Assembly: GCF_047948215.1 (NCBI RefSeq)
Contig: NC_134465.1
Location: 37,920,153 to 37,984,152, forward strand
Length of the DNA stretch: 64,000 bases
DNA from: Lycorma delicatula
Taxonomy: Eukaryota; Arthropoda; Insecta; Hemiptera; Fulgoridae
Direction: 5' to 3'
In this document: positions 31,661-44,284 of the stretch, one piece after another
How the letters are laid out: each line of letters starts with the position of its first letter
Numbering within the stretch: position 1 is the first letter of the stretch
Translations under genes and position numbers: made by a program
The notes under the pieces: model-generated
Seen by the model: only the letters and a program-made list of their open reading frames with translations
Databases searched by the model: none
Told to the model about the DNA's origin: nothing

Positions 31661-34600
31661 AATTTTTTTAATTGTACTTTATTTGTTGCGTAGTTAAGGC
31701 ATAGTATTTAAAAACTCTGTAGTATATCTGAAATAAATATCTGTCAAGAGTAAACCAGGAAAAAATATGCTACTCTTTGTTGACTTTTTTTTAAATGTGA
31801 TAGTTTTTCTTTATTGGAAATGCTTTCTTAAAGTGGAAAATATATAATTTTACAATAACTAACATTTAGCTAAGGGTATTATTATTATTAAAAAAAAAAA
31901 TTGCAAGCATTCATTCCTCGCAAAATATTTTAGCATTACTTGATTGCTATTAATTTATGGTCTTTAAAACACTTTCTTTTTTTTTTGAATGACAACAAAA
32001 ACTAATAATATAACGTGATTAAAAAAAACGTATGTAATATGTATAAGTGTACGTTAAAGTGACTTGTATATGGGACACAAAAAGCTGTATTTGATGTTAC
32101 AGTAAATTACCAGGATATTTTGTTTAAACGTTCAAAAAAAAAAAACAAATAAAAAACTGTCGGATTACTGTAGTTGATTGTCTTACTTTGTAGGTTTATG
32201 GATGATTCAAATCGCCGACCGGGTGGCTTCCACTGGTGCTGCACTCGTGCGGATAAACTAATAATCAATGTTGTTGTCAGCGGTATTTGTGTTTAGTAAG
32301 TAACCGGCACCGTTGTATTTCGGTAATGTGACATTCCGTTCGTATCAGATGAAGTACTTTATTTAGTTGTTCGTTCCAGATAGTTTTTATAGTATTTTTT
32401 TTTTTTATTCTTATTTTCTAAAAGTTATTTGGATATGTCACAGATTGGTAAGTGAGTTTTCTTTTTATTAAAATTTTAATATTAGAAATAATATGGAAAA
32501 TATTACCGGTAATTCAAACAAAAAGAATCTTCGACTCAAATGTAATATTTATTTATTTCATCTTAATAATATTCGTGTGATATTCATTTATTTCATCACC
32601 CCAGAATTTTTTATTATAATTACGAGTTGATTATGGAAAAACCAAAATCGTTCTGAGAATCGAATCGATCTGTAAAAAACGTCGTCGGTTATGAAAAGAT
32701 TAATAACCTATTATAATTAATATCTTTCAGTTATTAATATTTTTTAATTTAAATATAAAATCTATTCCGGTCGGGACAAGAAGTTTTAAAGTATGTAAAT
32801 AATAAAGTTATGTTCAAATAATGATTTTTTCTCGATTAACTGGGAATCACTATCGGTTATAATCTGTAATTTTGTATTAATTAACAATATTCTTTTTTGC
32901 AAAATCATTTTTATTATATGTTAAAATTAACTTCAATTTCTTAATTAGGTTAGACTGTTCCCGTATGCCCCATCAGTTAACATAATACAACGGCCCCTTT
33001 GATCGGTACCGATATTACGATTACATAATTTAGTTTGATACGATACCGGTAATGTTGAAAAAATATAATTGCAGTTCACTTACCGAACCTGAGCGCTGAA
33101 TTGTTTGTGATAACATTTATTCGGTTGAATTTTCGTGATTATAGCGATCGAGAAGCATATAACTTTAGAAATGAGTAAAATCGCTGCGTGCTTCTCAAGT
33201 AGACGTTACGTCGCCGATTGCACGGTCGGTACTTCCATTAATGATAGAAGTGATAATTTTGGCTCGTAGAATTTATCGGATGTTCTGTGAAATGAAAAAT
33301 TCTCGCAATACGATCGAGTCGATTTCGTCCATAATCTTTAATTACTGGATTTTTACAACCGGATGTCCTTCTGACGATAGGAAGATGGAAATTTGTAGCG
33401 CCAGAAAAAAAATCGCGTCTAATCCGATCAAAGGGACTAAGGTGTTTACCACTCCACGAAGGTCTCGGTCGACTATATTAAATGCTTGTCATATCTACGT
33501 AAAATTCCCGTCTGAAGTAAAACATTATTTCTTACAAGTCCTTTAAATAGTCAAAACAAGTTTTCGGAGACTAAAATGGTGTGTCAAATTTTTATTTGGT
33601 CCCGAAAAATTAGAATCGCGCCGATCTTTACTTATTAAATAAAATATTTGATTCAGTCTAACGGCTCATCCTTACGGCTCATTAATTCTTAAAAAAAAAA
33701 ACAATATTCGTTTATTTATAACGAGAAAATCGAGCTGTTTTAATAATTTTTCCTTAAAAGGTCTTACATTATCCTTCAGTTGTCATTTTTAAAGGATCAA
33801 AAAAATACTCGGAAGTATTTATTTAAAATTTAATTAATATATTTATTTAGTACTACTCTCGGAGGGATTTAAAAAAATAATAAAAATACAAGTGTATCCT
33901 TATTTAACGTAAGCATAATAGTATGCTCTAGAATATTTTTGCTACGTAAATAACTTTTTTTTTCTATGAACGTCTGTTTGACCGTTGCTATCTGCGCATA
34001 GTTATAATTTATTTTTTATTATTTTTATTCCTCCGTTTAAGATTTAGTCAATCGAGTAAATAATAAACGGGTTTCATTTTATTTGATTTTTTAATTATAT
34101 ATTTACTATACATACTCGTATGTATTTACGTAAAATATCTATTCTATACCTCACTAGAAAGGCTTAGGCGCGGGCATGAAAAGTTGTTCGTCTATAGAAA
34201 TTCATTTAAAAATTAAAACCTTAAAATAATAATAATAAAAACACCCTATTTAAGATAATCTTAATATATAAATGCAACATTGAGTAATAAAACAATAAAA
34301 AAAGCAAAAAGTCAAAATAAAATATTCACCGATAATTTCATATCGATGGTTCAAATATCACCGATGTAAATAATTTATATCGACGTAAATAATTCTGAAT
34401 TAAACCGAAGCGGAATTAATAGATGTGACAAGGATAAAAACGTCTATAATAAGTCCGATGATCTAAAGGTACTCTAAGGGTGGAAGAAGTTCCGCGGCCT
34501 CTCTGCCCGACGGAAGTAACCGCTCCTATATCTTTCTTCTAAATTAAAAAAAAAATTAAATCGTATTACTCTAACCATTCCTAACAACATGTAAAAATTT

Positions 34601-34790
34601 TTAAATTAAACACTAATAAAAAAAAAAAAAAAAACAACTAATTGCAAATCTTAAAAAATGCATCGTATTATTGAAAAGTAACCGATAACTTTAAAATCCT
34701 TTCATAGCTTTAATATGTTGTTGTCATTCTATGAAAATTGTTTTACGAATGAAAAATCGGAATTTTATTTTTTTTTTTTTATGAAAGATT
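31661..34790. other. intergenic, CpG-rich relative to the left half
   Basis: AT-rich but with frequent CpG. A 101-codon frame at 33241-33546 has no known domain. At 32435-32447 an ATG is followed after ten bases by a donor-like G|GTAAGTG; this could be a short first coding exon (MSQI) after a GC-richer leader at 32205-32380, but nothing independent supports it. Confidence 0.35.
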
Positions 34791-34794
34791 CAAC

Positions 34795-34920
34795 AGCTGT
34801 GGTGATTAGCACGGTGGAAATCGGTAGCGTGTGAAAATATGCCGTACCAAGATTCGAACCCGGGAACTCCGCATGAAATGCAGAGACGCTACCCGCTCAG
34901 CCACGGAAGTCAGCAGGAAT
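34795..34920 (-). repeat. second tRNA-derived SINE-type head
   Basis: The minus strand reads GTGGCTGAGCGGGTAGCG (A box) and GGGTTCGAATCT (B box) with a possible anticodon-type hairpin between them. The acceptor stem does not pair (the 5' side and 3' side do not match), so it is not a tRNA gene. A decayed relative with the 'agcgtctctg' block is at 48320-48420. Confidence 0.6.
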
Positions 34921-35224
34921 ATTATTATTATTAATAATTTAAATCGGTGGTATATTTTTCTCTAAAGAATAAATCTGATCGACAAAAATGGGACGTTATA
35001 ATTGTTTTTTTATTACTTAATAACATGCTGATGAAGTCAAATCAGATTTATTATTTTTTAAATCGTACGTATATAGATTTATAAAAGATATTTGAATACA
35101 AAAATTGTTTGTACGCGATGATATATCGAACTAAAATTGTCCCTTATCGATTTTGATTCTCGATAAGTATGTAAAACTGTTGAAATTTTTTTTTCTTAAT
35201 GTGTACCTTGTAATCTGTTCAACT

Positions 35225-35515
35225 AGCGAACGAAAAGCAACTTCCCCGCGGCCCGATGAGATGAGAGTGATATTTATGACATGGAAACGAGGTGTAGTCT
35301 TGTTCAGACTCAGACCGACCGTTTCTCAGTGGTGATGTTAATTAAACCCCGATTACCAAAGTATACCGGAATCTACTGTCTAGTATTTAAATCTGTATAA
35401 AATCGACCAGCTTTTACTAGGATTCGAATCTTAGAACCTTCGATTTCGATCGGTTGCTAAACAACTGATTTGCGACGACGAGTTAACCACTAGACCGGTT
35501 CGGTACACTTTGCAC
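35225..35515 (-). repeat. tRNA-derived SINE, copy 4
   Basis: The minus strand gives 'ccggtctagtggttaac' as A-box region and 'agattcgaatcc' as B-box region, followed by the shared body and an end near 35230. It is more diverged than copies 2, 3 and 6. Confidence 0.8.
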
Positions 35516-36184
35516 GAATATTGAAATTTTAAACATTTAACAATTTTTGAATACTTGAAATCTTTGAAAGCTTATTATAAAAATTTAAATATATAAAAAT
35601 CTATTTTAACCGTTAGTCTAGCACCGTAATACTTAAGCATCTACTTTGCGATACATTACGGTTTCGTAGGTAGTGATTACTGTGTAAGTGATATGCCGGG
35701 TTGTTTAATTTAGCTTTATTTTTCTAGCGTGTTATTTAAATTTTTCATAGCATAACAAACGATAAAAAAATATTAATATTATGAACACATAAAAATAAAT
35801 AATAATTTGTTTTTTATATATATAGAATTCCCATCGATAACGATTTTATTTCTGCGATCGTATTTTGAATTTTAAGGGTGTCTTCATTGATTAAATATTT
35901 TCGAGGGACGATCAAATCGATTTCGTTTCGTACTAAAATTAAACCGTACTATTTTGTTTCGAGTGACTATCGTCATTCCCAATCGAAGGAAAACCCAGGG
36001 CCCCTCCATAAGTCAAAAAGAGTTTTCAAGATAGGAAAACCTGATGTAAAATCAGTGTTTGGCGCTCAAATATATGAATCGTCTAGACCGATATTTTAGT
36101 AAATTAATGACGTTATCTACTTATTTATGTATACATATAAATATCATTGCTAAAAACACTACCCGCACTCGCTAATAAAATTTA
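35516..36184. other. no supported gene
   Basis: A 73-codon frame at 35878-36099 (+) has a protein-like composition with Ser and Lys but no recognised family, no splice context and no neighbour that supports it. Confidence 0.35.
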
Positions 36185-36760
36185 TCATAAAACTTAGCGA
36201 GATATCCACCTATATCAAACCGGACGACAGAATTGTTTTTGTGTAACTGGAAAAAATACTTTGCCGTATGAAAAGTTCTTATTAAGCTTCCGTTGCCGTT
36301 TTTAATAAATTACCAAACCGTTCGAAAGATAATATCTCAATTGATTTAAAACTGGATTAAAAGATTTGTTTACAAAAATAATATTTCTTTTTCGATAATA
36401 TTTTTTAATAATAATAAAATAAAAACCTGAATTTTCATCATCTCCGTTTAATCTGTACTTAAGAATGAGATCAAATAAATGTTATTAACGCCTTATAAAT
36501 TATAATTTATTTGTTAGTTATTTTATACAGTTTTGTATCTACATATATTTAATTTAATAATTGATCCGACACTTTCGCGCCGATTTACTGAAAATAAGAC
36601 TAAAATATATCACTCCGTCGATTTGTTTTTAAATAACGCCGATAAAAAAGACTTTTTCCTACATCTTTATTTAAGGTATAAAAATAATAAGTACTCAAAT
36701 AATTTTCATTAACGCCTTCTGAATTGTGAAATATTTATTTTGTATTATTTTTTTATATTT
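36185..36760 (+). repeat. uncharacterised dispersed repeat family A, copy 2
   Basis: Blocks 'atatccacctatatcaaacc', 'ttccgttgccgttttt', and 'ataattttcattaacgcc' plus 'ttctgaattgtgaaat' in the order seen at 4085-4480. An internal partial duplication of the last block lies near 36475-36505. Confidence 0.6.
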
Positions 36761-36844
36761 AGTGTCTGTGAGTGTCGTTTAGCGAGTATATTTTTTATAA
36801 ATATTAATTTGAATTTAATCATATCGATTTTTTATATTGTAACT

Positions 36845-36960
36845 AGCAGACCCGACAATGCTTCGCTGTTGCTAGATTTGAGTATCTATATAGATTAAAT
36901 GAACACAATTGAAAGTTTCATTAAACATTAACAAAATTAACATTACGGAACTTTACAGAA
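36845..36960 (+). repeat. repeat end with 'agcagacccgacaatgc' block
   Basis: The block 'cagacccgacaatgcttcgc' resembles a motif often seen at the 3' end of insect RTE/SINE-type repeats. The class cannot be settled from one copy. Confidence 0.35.
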
Positions 36961-36965
36961 TTTAA

Positions 36966-37192
36966 CCTTTCCCTTTTACCCTTTCTTCCTTTTCCCTTTC
37001 CCCCATGTTCCTTTCCCCGTTTTCATTTTTACCACATGTCATTCCCCTTTCCCCCGTTTCCCACTCCCTTTCCCATATTTCCCCATTTCCTTCCCTTTCC
37101 ATTTTCTTTTTTTCTCCTTTCCCCTTTTCATTTCCCTTTTTCTTTTTTCTCCTTCTTTCCTTATACCTTTTTCGATTTTTCCCTTTTTCCCC
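36966..37192 (+). repeat. polypyrimidine tract, ~225 bp
   Basis: Almost pure C/T on the plus strand, made of variants of CCCTTT and CCCTTTTC, with only scattered A and G. Open frames on both strands here are artefacts of composition. Confidence 0.9.
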
Positions 37193-37289
37193 GCGCGTAA
37201 ATCGGTCAAGTAGTTTTTTAGTCTACAGCGGCCGCACATATCTGAAACATTGAAATGTAATCGTAAAATATGTAGTAAGCGTGTGTTGC

Positions 37290-38360
37290 TTTTACGTCCA
37301 TTCAAAATTTGAAGATTTTTGTGCCCAAGACGAAGTTTATGCTTTTCAAGGGTGCAGACAAATTGTCGTGCAGTCGTAACTCCCATATTAAATATAAAGG
37401 CTGTCTAATCAGCCGAGTTAGAGTTCATAAGTACCTAGATGTTTTGTTTGATGAAAAGTTGCTGTTTAGCAACCACATTAGGCAAGTAGCGGTGGACGCC
37501 GTCTCAGTGATGCACAAACTTAGGAGGATTGCTCGGAAAGACTATGGGTTATCGGGCCGTCAAATGTACATGGTGTACCGATGTGTCTTCGAAAGCATGA
37601 CCTCTTCTGCAGAGCCTCTCGGTGGAAGCATGGTAGCTGGAATGGGACACTACGACTAAGGGAAGATCCTTGTATAAGTTTATACTGGATTTGGGGGGAT
37701 GGTATGCCTCGAGTTCGTTTTTAAGGGCAACGGGTGCCTAGGTGCTCACCAACCATATTAATTTGAACCAATATCTGTTTCGGTTCCGCCTGGCAGCTGA
37801 TGAGCTGTGCATCTGCGAGGAGTTCCAGTCAAACGAACACCTGATGTTTGACTGCCTTGATCTGGGGGGGGGGGGAGCAGAGACTGGGCCACTCTGGAAC
37901 TTAGAGATCAAGGAGAAAACTGTCCACTCACAAGGGGGGCGAATCAATTTGGCGAGAGCCGCATTGTCGGACCGTGTAGGAGTTCCTTGATACGGTTGTT
38001 ATGTTCAACCGACATGATTAGTTTACTTAAGGCAAAGACTCCTACCACACTGCTGTTGGAAGCTGACCACCAGCCAATTAAGGCTCCAAGCGCTTTAATA
38101 TGTTGGACAGGTACTTGCTGGCATTCAGCGACCTAGGTGTGGCAGCGAACTGCTATCTAGACGAAGTAAATTTTAATTTATGAATGTCATATATAATTTT
38201 AGTAGTTGACGGGGTGCGCCTACCCATTTTAGTAAATATATAAGTGAGCGGTTAGGACACGTAAGCCGGTGGTGTATAGCACTGCGCTTAGTCCGTTCAC
38301 GCTGTTAGGTAAACTCTAGAAGCTAATTTAGGACACTGTTCGCTAAGCTGCTTCGTAGCG
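37290..38360 (+). mobile_element. R1-like LINE remnant (second subfamily), copy 1
   Basis: 37309-37659 reads 'FVPKTKFMLFKGADKLSCSR', 'VHKYLDVLFDEKLLFSNHIR', and 'RRIARKDYGLSGRQMYMVYR', then 'CVFESM', the end of an R1-like reverse transcriptase. After a short broken part, 37742-37990 reads 'LTNHINLNQYLFRFRLAADE' and 'LCICEEFQSNEHLMFDC', the C-terminal Cys/His zinc-binding block. Its 3'UTR (38210-38360) matches 63620-63765. The copy is 5'-truncated; a G homopolymer of nine at 37867-37875 breaks the frame after the zinc block. Confidence 0.82.
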
Positions 38361-40250
38361 ATACATTTTGTAGCGTAATGCTGAGCTAACCGGGATTTGA
38401 TCTCAGAACCGTAAGGATAAGAGGAATGAGAAGGATGAGTCGCTCATGACGACGAGGTCGGTGTAATGACAATTTGTAATCGCTGGTTGGATCGGTTCGA
38501 TCCGTAAGAATATTGATGAGTATTTATTGCTGTCTCATTTAGAGTATAACGAGACTATAAATTCGATCGGACAAAAGACTGTTTTGTTTTAAATGATGTA
38601 AAAAAGAAAGGCACAGGAATGAGAAATAATTATCTCGAAAAGTACAGCTGCAAACTTATATTTCCTTCGCTTCTGGTAACGCGGTTCTTAAAAATCTAGA
38701 ACTTGTTTCGGATCTGAAAGGATTGCCATCGGCTGTCAAGAATTCTTACCTCAAGGTTTTTCCAGGAGATCTAACTCGTCTCGTACTTCCTCATCAGCGC
38801 TTAAGTTCGTGGATCGTTTTTACTCGATAGTAACTATTTAATGAACGCATCTACTTACCGTCTTTCGACGACATTCTTAAACCGGATGAGGAATTAAAAT
38901 GGAACAGATATTTCACGCAGTTATTCTTACAAAGGTTTAGGATTTTGCTGTTTCTTCGGTCCAGGCCTAGTTATATGACCAAACCCTCTTATTTATAGAT
39001 AACCCTCGTAGCTAGTAATTGTTCACGTTTCTCCTCCCGTAACGTTAACGTTCTCTCGATAGTGACATTCAGCTTATCACCTTACCCTGGTTTTATGTAC
39101 GTGTATAGAGGCACCATCAGTGAAGCGGAAAAATTTAGAAATTTAAATTAAAAAATTTTCCAAAATTTCAAGAATTATCAAGAAAACGAGAAAAAGAAAC
39201 CGAAAATTTTTGGTCAGAAGAGAGAAAGAGAAAACAAAGCGAAAGAATGAAGAACTATTGAGAGATCAGGAAAGATAAGAGAAAGAAAAATGAATGCAAA
39301 ATATTGCTTAACTTGGTCCTCGGTTGGCCAAACTAAAAAAAAAAACCAAACAAAAATTGCATCAACGGTTCGACGCTTTCATAAAGAAATGCTTTAGATT
39401 TTACCATAAAATCTACTTTATTGGTACTCGATATCAAAGAAAAAAATTGATTATTGAAAAACTTAGGAGCTAAATAATATAAATAACTTTGTACTAAGCA
39501 AATTTTTAACCGTAAGCCCTTCATTTACTAATCTTGTTTTATTCGTAATTTTGTATCTGGGTGATTGGTCTTTATTAGATAAATTATGCCTTTGTTACAT
39601 AAATTTTACTGATAGTATTTTATATTGATAGAAGAGAGATGTCGGGTAACATTCGGCTAATGAACAATTTTTAAAATTTGCTTTTACGTGCGCGCACGCA
39701 CACATTGTTTCATTGTATTTTATGGAAATAGTAATATTTATTATCACTCGCATGGTTGAGACAAATGGTTTTATACCCATTTTATGAAAGTCGGTGCAGC
39801 CGTTTTGGAATTACAACCAAAAATGAACATATATTGTTAGATCATAATTATCCTTTTCATATTATAATTGTGTGAAAATAATTAAGATTTAAAAAAAAAA
39901 TTACAAAATAATCATAGTAATTATTTATAAAAATTATAAAATGTATTAAAAAGTTGTATACATTTGATAAGAATTTTTGTTTTTAGAAAGTACATTATTA
40001 GTAAAAGAAAGTTAATAAAAAAAATTAAAAAAATACTATTGTAATAAATAATCTAAAAATTAGATTGATTCAAGGAGAAAAGATGAGACTGAAAATGAAT
40101 GTTGTGGATTGTTTATAAAGTGACAGGAATAATCATAAGTAATATAATTTGGGAGCGAGGTTTAAAGACTGTTAAGAAAGTTTTGTAATCGGGTGATGTG
40201 GAGTTAAAAAAAAAACATTTTACTTTTAATGTTTATTTCACTTGTCAGTT

Positions 40251-40306
<56 letters not shown>

Positions 40307-40567
40307 GTTATAAAATGTTTTGTTTACTAATTAAGAAAATAAAATAAATCGATTTAAATAGGCTACAAGGTTACGAGAGAATTAAAATTCTTTTCATTTA
40401 AAATTGTTTCTTTTTTTAAAATAGAATAAAGGTTATTTTACGTATAGGTGTAATAAATTACGCTTGTTCTCTGATTTATTTTGAATACTCTATTTACGTC
40501 AGCCGATTATTTTTTTATTAATATTATTTAAGTCCTTAATACATATATATGCACACGCGCGCATGTG

Positions 40568-40606
<39 letters not shown>

Positions 40607-41335
40607 AGAGAGAGTGAGAGAGAGATCGAAGAATTTTTTTAAATTACCATTTTTATTGTAACTAATAAAAAATATAAAATATTAGTCTACTTTAAGTGGT
40701 TGTTACGCCTTCTGGATCACAAATTTACCTTAAAAAATCTGTTTTTAACCAATTTAAGACGATTTATGTCTGAAATAAAGTGGTCGATGAACCAAAATAA
40801 CAAAATTTAATCAATAAATATTCAATATTAGTATTGTTGTTGATTTAGGAACCGGTTATTAACGATTGAGGTATCTATGGGATTCGGATTCGGTTAACGA
40901 ATATTTTCAGGATATCGACTAAAGAGAATGGACCGAAATAATCATTCGACTGTAATAATCGGGCTTATAATCGTCGATAAAATTAAAAAAAAAAAAAAAA
41001 TTAATCCGACTTGTTTTTTAAATACTTGGAAGTATTTTTTCAGACTTTTCTAAAAAAACGGTCGTATTGAATCAGTCAATAAATACTTTTAATATACGAT
41101 CAAATAGTATATTTGATCTTTGTTATGTCGTTCGTATGTATATTACCGCCCGCATACACTTGTGTACCACGCGCACCGTTTTGTCTGTATTGACGGTTAA
41201 AAAATAGCCAGCACGTCGTACATGATCTTAAGGTTTCATATCGCCGGTGATGTAATCATTAAACTATCGATCGATCCGTGCAGAATTATAAAACGAATCG
41301 TTCCGTTTTGAAAAAAAATCCGCTTCAACAACCGG
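38361..41335. other. intergenic with microsatellites
   Basis: No gene seen. Microsatellites: (TA)n at about 40257-40304 and (CA)n/(GA)n at about 40571-40625. A purine-rich block of GAGAAAGAG type lies at 39180-39300. CpG is frequent compared with the left part of the window. Confidence 0.5.
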
Positions 41336-41474
41336 ATGGCCAACACTACAAACGAAATATCTTATACTAATCTCAAGAAATGTTGTATTTCGCTGGAAGA
41401 GGTTATTCGTGTTTACGCAGATAATTGCAGTTCTACAAATGACGGAAACTCGAACATCGATGACAGTAATCGAG
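41336..41474 (+). CDS. putative first coding exon, protein unknown
   Basis: ATG at 41336-41338 in context CCGGATGG opens a frame reading MANTTNEISYTNLKKCC and then LEEVIRVYADNC, with Ser/Asn/Asp-rich residues up to a donor CGAG|GTAAAT at 41474/41475 (phase 1). Unspliced, the frame would run only to 41515. The coding composition is unlike the AT-driven frames nearby and the upstream 180 bases are CpG-rich, as at a promoter. I do not recognise the protein, and no downstream exon is visible to 64000, so the gene would need a long intron. A foldback element starts directly after the donor. Confidence 0.35.
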
Positions 41475-41489
41475 GTAAATACGTATCCA

Positions 41490-42165
41490 AAAAAATTGCA
41501 ATGAAATTGTAAACCGTACGGTAAATCTTGCAGATATCATTTCTTCCGCTCAAAAAACAAAAATTTCTGTAATATAAATTAAACTGTTTTTAACAAAATG
41601 AAACTGATATCGAAAAAGACACAACATTTCTATTATCACAATCAGTTATAAATTTAGAATTTTGTTTAAAAAAAAAATATATTAATATATGAAATAGATA
41701 ATATACAATAATAGATTATAAACAATGTTTAAGCGTTTCATATAATAAGCAAAAAATAGAAAAAATTGTTACAAAAATCTTACCGGCTCGATTTCATTTA
41801 TATGTAATACGTTTCACATTTACAAAAATAATACAATCTTAATGATTTCTTGTTTAATAAATGAAATAGGTCCCGTAAGAGTCTTTTTAACAATATTTTG
41901 CTTATTATATGAAACGCTTAAACATTGTTTATTATCTATTATTGTATATTATCTATTTCATATATTTAATGTTTTTTTTTTTTTTTAATTCTAAATTTGT
42001 AACTGATTATGATAATAAAAATGTAGTGTCTTACCTTTTTTGATATCAGTTACATTGTTTTTTTTTTTAATTTTATTTATATTACAGAAATTTTTGTTTT
42101 TTTGAGCGTTAGAAATGATATCTGCGAAACTCTTACGGTTTACAATTTCATTGTATTTTTTTTTT
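41490..42165. mobile_element. foldback element, ~675 bp
   Basis: Two arms of about 310 bp read as reverse complements around a centre near 41830. For example 'aattgtaaaccgtacgg' at 41504-41521 answers 'cttacggtttacaattt' at 42132-42149, and 'aacaatgtttaagcgtttca' at 41723-41742 answers 'tgaaacgcttaaacattgtt'. No open frame. A MITE or foldback transposon is likely; the target duplication is not clear. Confidence 0.8.
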
Positions 42166-44284
42166 ATATCACTGTGTTTTGTTAGATTATTCTTTTATTT
42201 TTTATTTATGAATTACTGATTGTTATCTTATGGATTTATTACTAAAATTTATTGCCTCTCTAGAGCAAACAAATTGAATTTCACGGCCAATTTTTTTTGT
42301 TGATAATCATATCATTTACTTCATACCATATTTTTCCTTTTTTAATAAAACTAGTATAATGACCTTCACGAATCGAAGATCTGTAATGTAATATTGCACT
42401 TATTACTTTGTAAGTGTAACCTCAATTTTTATCGTATCCGTAGACACACTTTATATTATTATTAAATTAACTTCTTTTTATTTCTTCATCAATTAGTTCA
42501 TTCAAATAATTATAAATGTGTAATAAAAATCTTACGAATCGAATTTATTTCTGTTTTATGTAACAAATCCTTGTTGCCACATTTGCGATACTTTCCTATT
42601 GTTCGTGTTTAATTAGCAACTATAATCTCTTGTAAACTAATACTTTTATTTTTTATGAAGTGATGGGGATTAAAAAAATTGTTTCATCTTCAGTACTTTC
42701 ATTTATATAAGAGCACTTACTATTAAAACAAACTGTAGAATATTTTCTTTTAAATTTTATTATTTCAAGTACATTATCAAGTACTGCTACCTAGCGGTGC
42801 GATTCGTAAACCCACCTTTTTCAGGAAAAAGTGACATATTCTAGTCCCGCATCAAATGGAAGAAAAAGACGTTGTCTAACAATATTCGAGGTATTTTTTT
42901 AAATATTTTTTATTACAAATTTAATTGAAGGGGAAATATAATGTTTTCATGCTTATTTTTTAAAATTTTTTCCCATTTTCATTTCAATTTTAGGTTAGGT
43001 CATGTTTAAAAGTGTAAACATAGTTCGTTCACTTTGTCGTTCCGTCCAGTTCTGCGGCTCTTATCGGCGAAGTTCTAACAAATTTCGTGACTATAATTTG
43101 TACGCATGTAACTAAATATTTACAGAATAAACTGATTTACTGATATTATACAGCTAACAAATACTGTTATTTGCATAATAGCATTTCTTCGACCTTTATG
43201 ATGATTTTGTTAATAAAATGCAAAAAAATAATATTCTTTTTTTTTTTTACTTTTTCGAACCTGATTTCACGTGGTACGTAGGTATATACGGTGCGTCTTT
43301 GTAACTTTAACTCGTATATGCTATGTATAAAATTTACAATTATAAATATTTTTATTAATAAGTATTTAATAAATTACCAGTTATGTCGTAATTTAAAAAA
43401 ATAATTATATCTAATTTAAATAGATGTAACATGAGAATTGTAGGTCCAAAACCTAAATCTAAGAAAAAAGTTTTTCGGTGTAATTGTAGAATTGTAGGGC
43501 CCGAATCAGGAGAGCACAAGAAGGCTGGCTGTAGGAAATACTTTTATAATTTTATTTTCTGATAAAAAAAAAAAAAAAAAATAGCTCTTTCATTCGGTTA
43601 TCGTTTAGCTTTTTTTAAGACAGATTTAAAGAGCGAAACAAAATAATTAGGAAAAAAATACTAGTCGGCAAATGTAAAAAATCACCCGCGGTTTCTAAGA
43701 AGTTATTATTATGGTCGCTACTTGTCGGCAAACATATTGCGCGTTAAGTATAACTGATAATTGAATGTTTTAAACTTTTATTTTTGTGTAGTTTTTATGT
43801 TTAAATTAATTCCAGTTTATTTCTATTTTTAAATTTCCCTGAGATTCATCGCACTTAAAATATTCGTTAAAATCGGTTAATTGTTAAGAGAAAGTTAACA
43901 TTTTCCGGTTACAGTGTAGCGGGATTTCTCGTGCAGGGTATTCTGTATTTTATCTTGCTTAAAATCCGAGTGAAGGTTTCACGTTCTTCCTGTTCGGTAA
44001 CGAAAACGGTAAATCGTTTTTCGATTGTATGCGTAATAAATTTTTAATTACAGATAAATCTTTAATAAAAAAAACTGAAAATAAAAAATAAACCGGCAAC
44101 AATGTGGCTAATATTTTCAACATTTCAATGTAACTTAAAACTGAATCCTTTCCGTACTTTAAGAGATAATGTTGAATATTATTTTTTTTAATGAATGAGC
44201 GAATGAACTCTAAAAACATTTCCAGCAAAGTTGTGATACTTTCCTGGAATCGGCTATTTATTTTTTTATAGAGAAAAAATAATT
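42166..44284. other. intergenic, nothing recognised
   Basis: AT-rich with homopolymer runs. A partial tandem of 'gaattgtagg' lies at 43435-43500. No gene or known repeat family is visible. Confidence 0.45.

Noticed and set aside
33241..33546. 101-codon plus-strand frame
   Set aside because: No recognised family, no splice or start support; region otherwise non-coding.
34795..34920. Possible functional tRNA gene (A and B boxes, anticodon-like hairpin)
   Set aside because: The acceptor stem halves do not pair and a relative copy is seen at 48320-48420, so it is a tRNA-derived repeat head.
37005..37386. Open frames of 82 and 115 codons on opposite strands
   Set aside because: They arise from the polypyrimidine tract (Pro/Ser/Phe on one strand, Gly/Lys/Arg on the other).
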